Shown here: one piece after another, positions 63,224 to 64,000 of the stretch
How the letters are laid out: the number at the start of each line of letters is the position of its first letter
Numbering within the stretch: position 1 is the stretch's first letter
Source of the DNA: Rhodobacter sp. TJ_12
GTDB lineage: Bacteria; Pseudomonadota; Alphaproteobacteria; Rhodobacterales; Rhodobacteraceae
DNA: 64,000 bases
Assembly (NCBI RefSeq): GCF_020023995.1
Contig: NZ_NRRD01000005.1
Span: forward strand, 62,001-126,000
Direction of reading: 5' to 3'
Position numbers and translations under genes: made by a program
The notes under the pieces: generated by a model
What the model saw: only the letters and a program-made list of their open reading frames with translations
The model's database searches: none
Told to the model about the DNA's origin: nothing

Positions 63224-63823
63224 ATGCCCCCCGCCCTTGTTCTTGCCTCCGCTTCCGAGATCCGCGCCAATCTGTTGCGTGCCGCGGGTCTTGAGGTGGC
63301 TGCCACCGCCGCGCGCATTGACGAAGAGACGATCAAGGCCGCGCTGTTGCTGGATGGGGCCACGCCACGCGATATTGCGGATGCTTTGGCCGAGGCAAAG
63401 GCGGCGAAAATCGCGCGTCGCGTGCCCGAAGCGTTGGTTTTGGGTGCCGATCAGGTGTTGGAGTTGAAGGGAGAAATCTTCTCCAAACCCGAAACGCCGC
63501 AAGAGGCGGCCGATCATTTGCGCCGCCTTTCGGGGCAAACGCATAAATTGCTGTCGGCTTTGGTGGTCATGCGCGGAACCGAACCACTTTGGCGCCATGT
63601 GGCCGAGGTGCGGCTGCGCATGCATCCGCTGACCGAGCCCTTCATCGAAGACTACGTTGCGCGCAATTGGCACAGCATTCGCCACGCTGTGGGCTGCTAC
63701 AAGCTTGAAGAGGAAGGCGTTCGGCTTTTCTCCTCTGTCGAAGGCGATTACTTTGCCGTTCTGGGCCTGCCCCTGCTTGAATTCCTCAATTGGCTGCGTG
63801 CCCGCGGAGAGCTGACCACATGA
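63224..63823 (+). CDS. maf: Maf-like nucleotide pyrophosphatase
   Basis: House-cleaning NTP pyrophosphatase (199 aa), acting on dTTP/UTP or modified nucleotides. [20 protein letters not shown] at the start replaces the usual LASASPRR, which suggests a subfamily specificity; the catalytic Asp is in [13 protein letters not shown] and the [34 protein letters not shown] motifs follow. ATG 63224 is preferred: upstream codons lie in the origin region and read as non-coding. The start overlaps a TTGTCCACA DnaA-box-like site, and the stop overlaps aroE. Confidence 0.92.
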   Translation: MPPALVLASASEIRANLLRAAGLEVAATAARIDEETIKAALLLDGATPRDIADALAEAKAAKIARRVPEALVLGADQVLELKGEIFSKPETPQEAADHLRRLSGQTHKLLSALVVMRGTEPLWRHVAEVRLRMHPLTEPFIEDYVARNWHSIRHAVGCYKLEEEGVRLFSSVEGDYFAVLGLPLLEFLNWLRARGELTT

Positions 63824-64000
63824 CCGATCATGCGAAAATTCCTCTGGCCGGCGTGATTGGCCATCCGATCGCGCATACCCGTTCGCCCGCATTGCATGGA
63901 CATTGGCTGAAAACCTATGGGATCAAGGGGCATTACGTGCCCATGGATATTGCCCCCGAGGATTTGGAGCCCACCTTGCGCGCCCTGCCCAAGGCGGGGT
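63820..64000 (+). CDS. aroE: shikimate dehydrogenase (5' end only)
   Basis: First 60 codons of the NADPH-dependent enzyme of aromatic amino-acid synthesis; the gene continues past the window. [22 protein letters not shown] is the N-terminal shikimate-binding motif (quoted as [16 protein letters not shown]). ATG 63820 overlaps the maf stop by four bases, so the two are co-translated, the usual maf-aroE order of alphaproteobacteria. Confidence 0.95.
   Translation, partial: MTDHAKIPLAGVIGHPIAHTRSPALHGHWLKTYGIKGHYVPMDIAPEDLEPTLRALPKAG

Noticed and set aside
1-64000. Prophage, IS element, CRISPR array, tRNA or rRNA gene
   Set aside because: I found no transposase, integrase, array-like repeats or tRNA/rRNA signature; gaps between genes are almost all under 250 bases.

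Overview
The window is a GC-rich chromosomal segment of an alphaproteobacterium, almost certainly a member of the Rhodobacterales (Rhodobacteraceae). The best evidence is gene content and order: regB / senC-regA-hvrA, the parB-parA-rsmG-mnmG-mnmE-rho block, the tsaE-amgK-murU-addB-addA-trxA block, a SltF-type lytic transglycosylase with flhA-fliR-flhB, and idi of the Rhodobacter type. It is core chromosome. I see no tRNA, rRNA, insertion sequence, prophage or CRISPR array. The genus cannot be fixed from this alone.

Layout. 1-1.6 kb: end of an ABC exporter (ATPase and ABC-2 permease). 1.7-9 kb: a xylose catabolic operon on the minus strand (SBP, permease, ATPase, xylulokinase, xylose isomerase), divergent from a ROK repressor. 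9-13 kb: a beta-propeller (FG-GAP/UnbV) secreted protein facing a di-haem MauG/cytochrome c peroxidase, then an aldo-keto reductase. 13-16 kb: BrkB-type membrane protein, glutaryl-CoA dehydrogenase and its divergent LysR regulator. 16-21.4 kb: tamA-tamB for outer-membrane assembly. 21.4-28 kb: idi, secB, fxsA, Tim44-like, Smr, an alpha/beta hydrolase lipoprotein, hslVU, trxA. 28-36.5 kb: addAB recombination helicase-nuclease, murU-amgK cell-wall recycling, tsaE. 36.5-41.4 kb: a PAS protein and the RegB/RegA redox regulon with senC and hvrA. 41.4-50 kb: mixed housekeeping (LysR, HD phosphohydrolase, ahcY, DUF2853, crotonase, DUF2125, pmbA, inositol-phosphatase family). 50-55.4 kb: flagellar export genes. 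55.4-62.8 kb: parB, parA, rsmG, mnmG, mnmE, rho, hemJ, all leftward. 62.8-63.2 kb: an AT-rich intergenic region with DnaA-box-like sites, which I read as the likely replication origin. 63.2-64 kb: maf and the start of aroE, rightward.

How it fits together. The right part looks like the chromosome origin neighbourhood: genes diverge from 62.8-63.2 kb, and two perfect 16-bp parS sites lie in the 5' ends of rsmG and mnmG, 3-6 kb from the candidate origin and next to parAB. The most unusual signal is a 13-bp palindrome (AAYAG-N3-CTRTT) present in eight exact copies inside coding sequences between 3 and 36 kb, written with codons that are uncommon for this genome, and not found in the remaining 28 kb. 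Several leader structures (sltF, rho, ahcY) and operator dyads (xyl, lysR) may also be regulatory. Starts were set by ribosome-binding site, signal peptide or family alignment where the longest reading frame was clearly too long.
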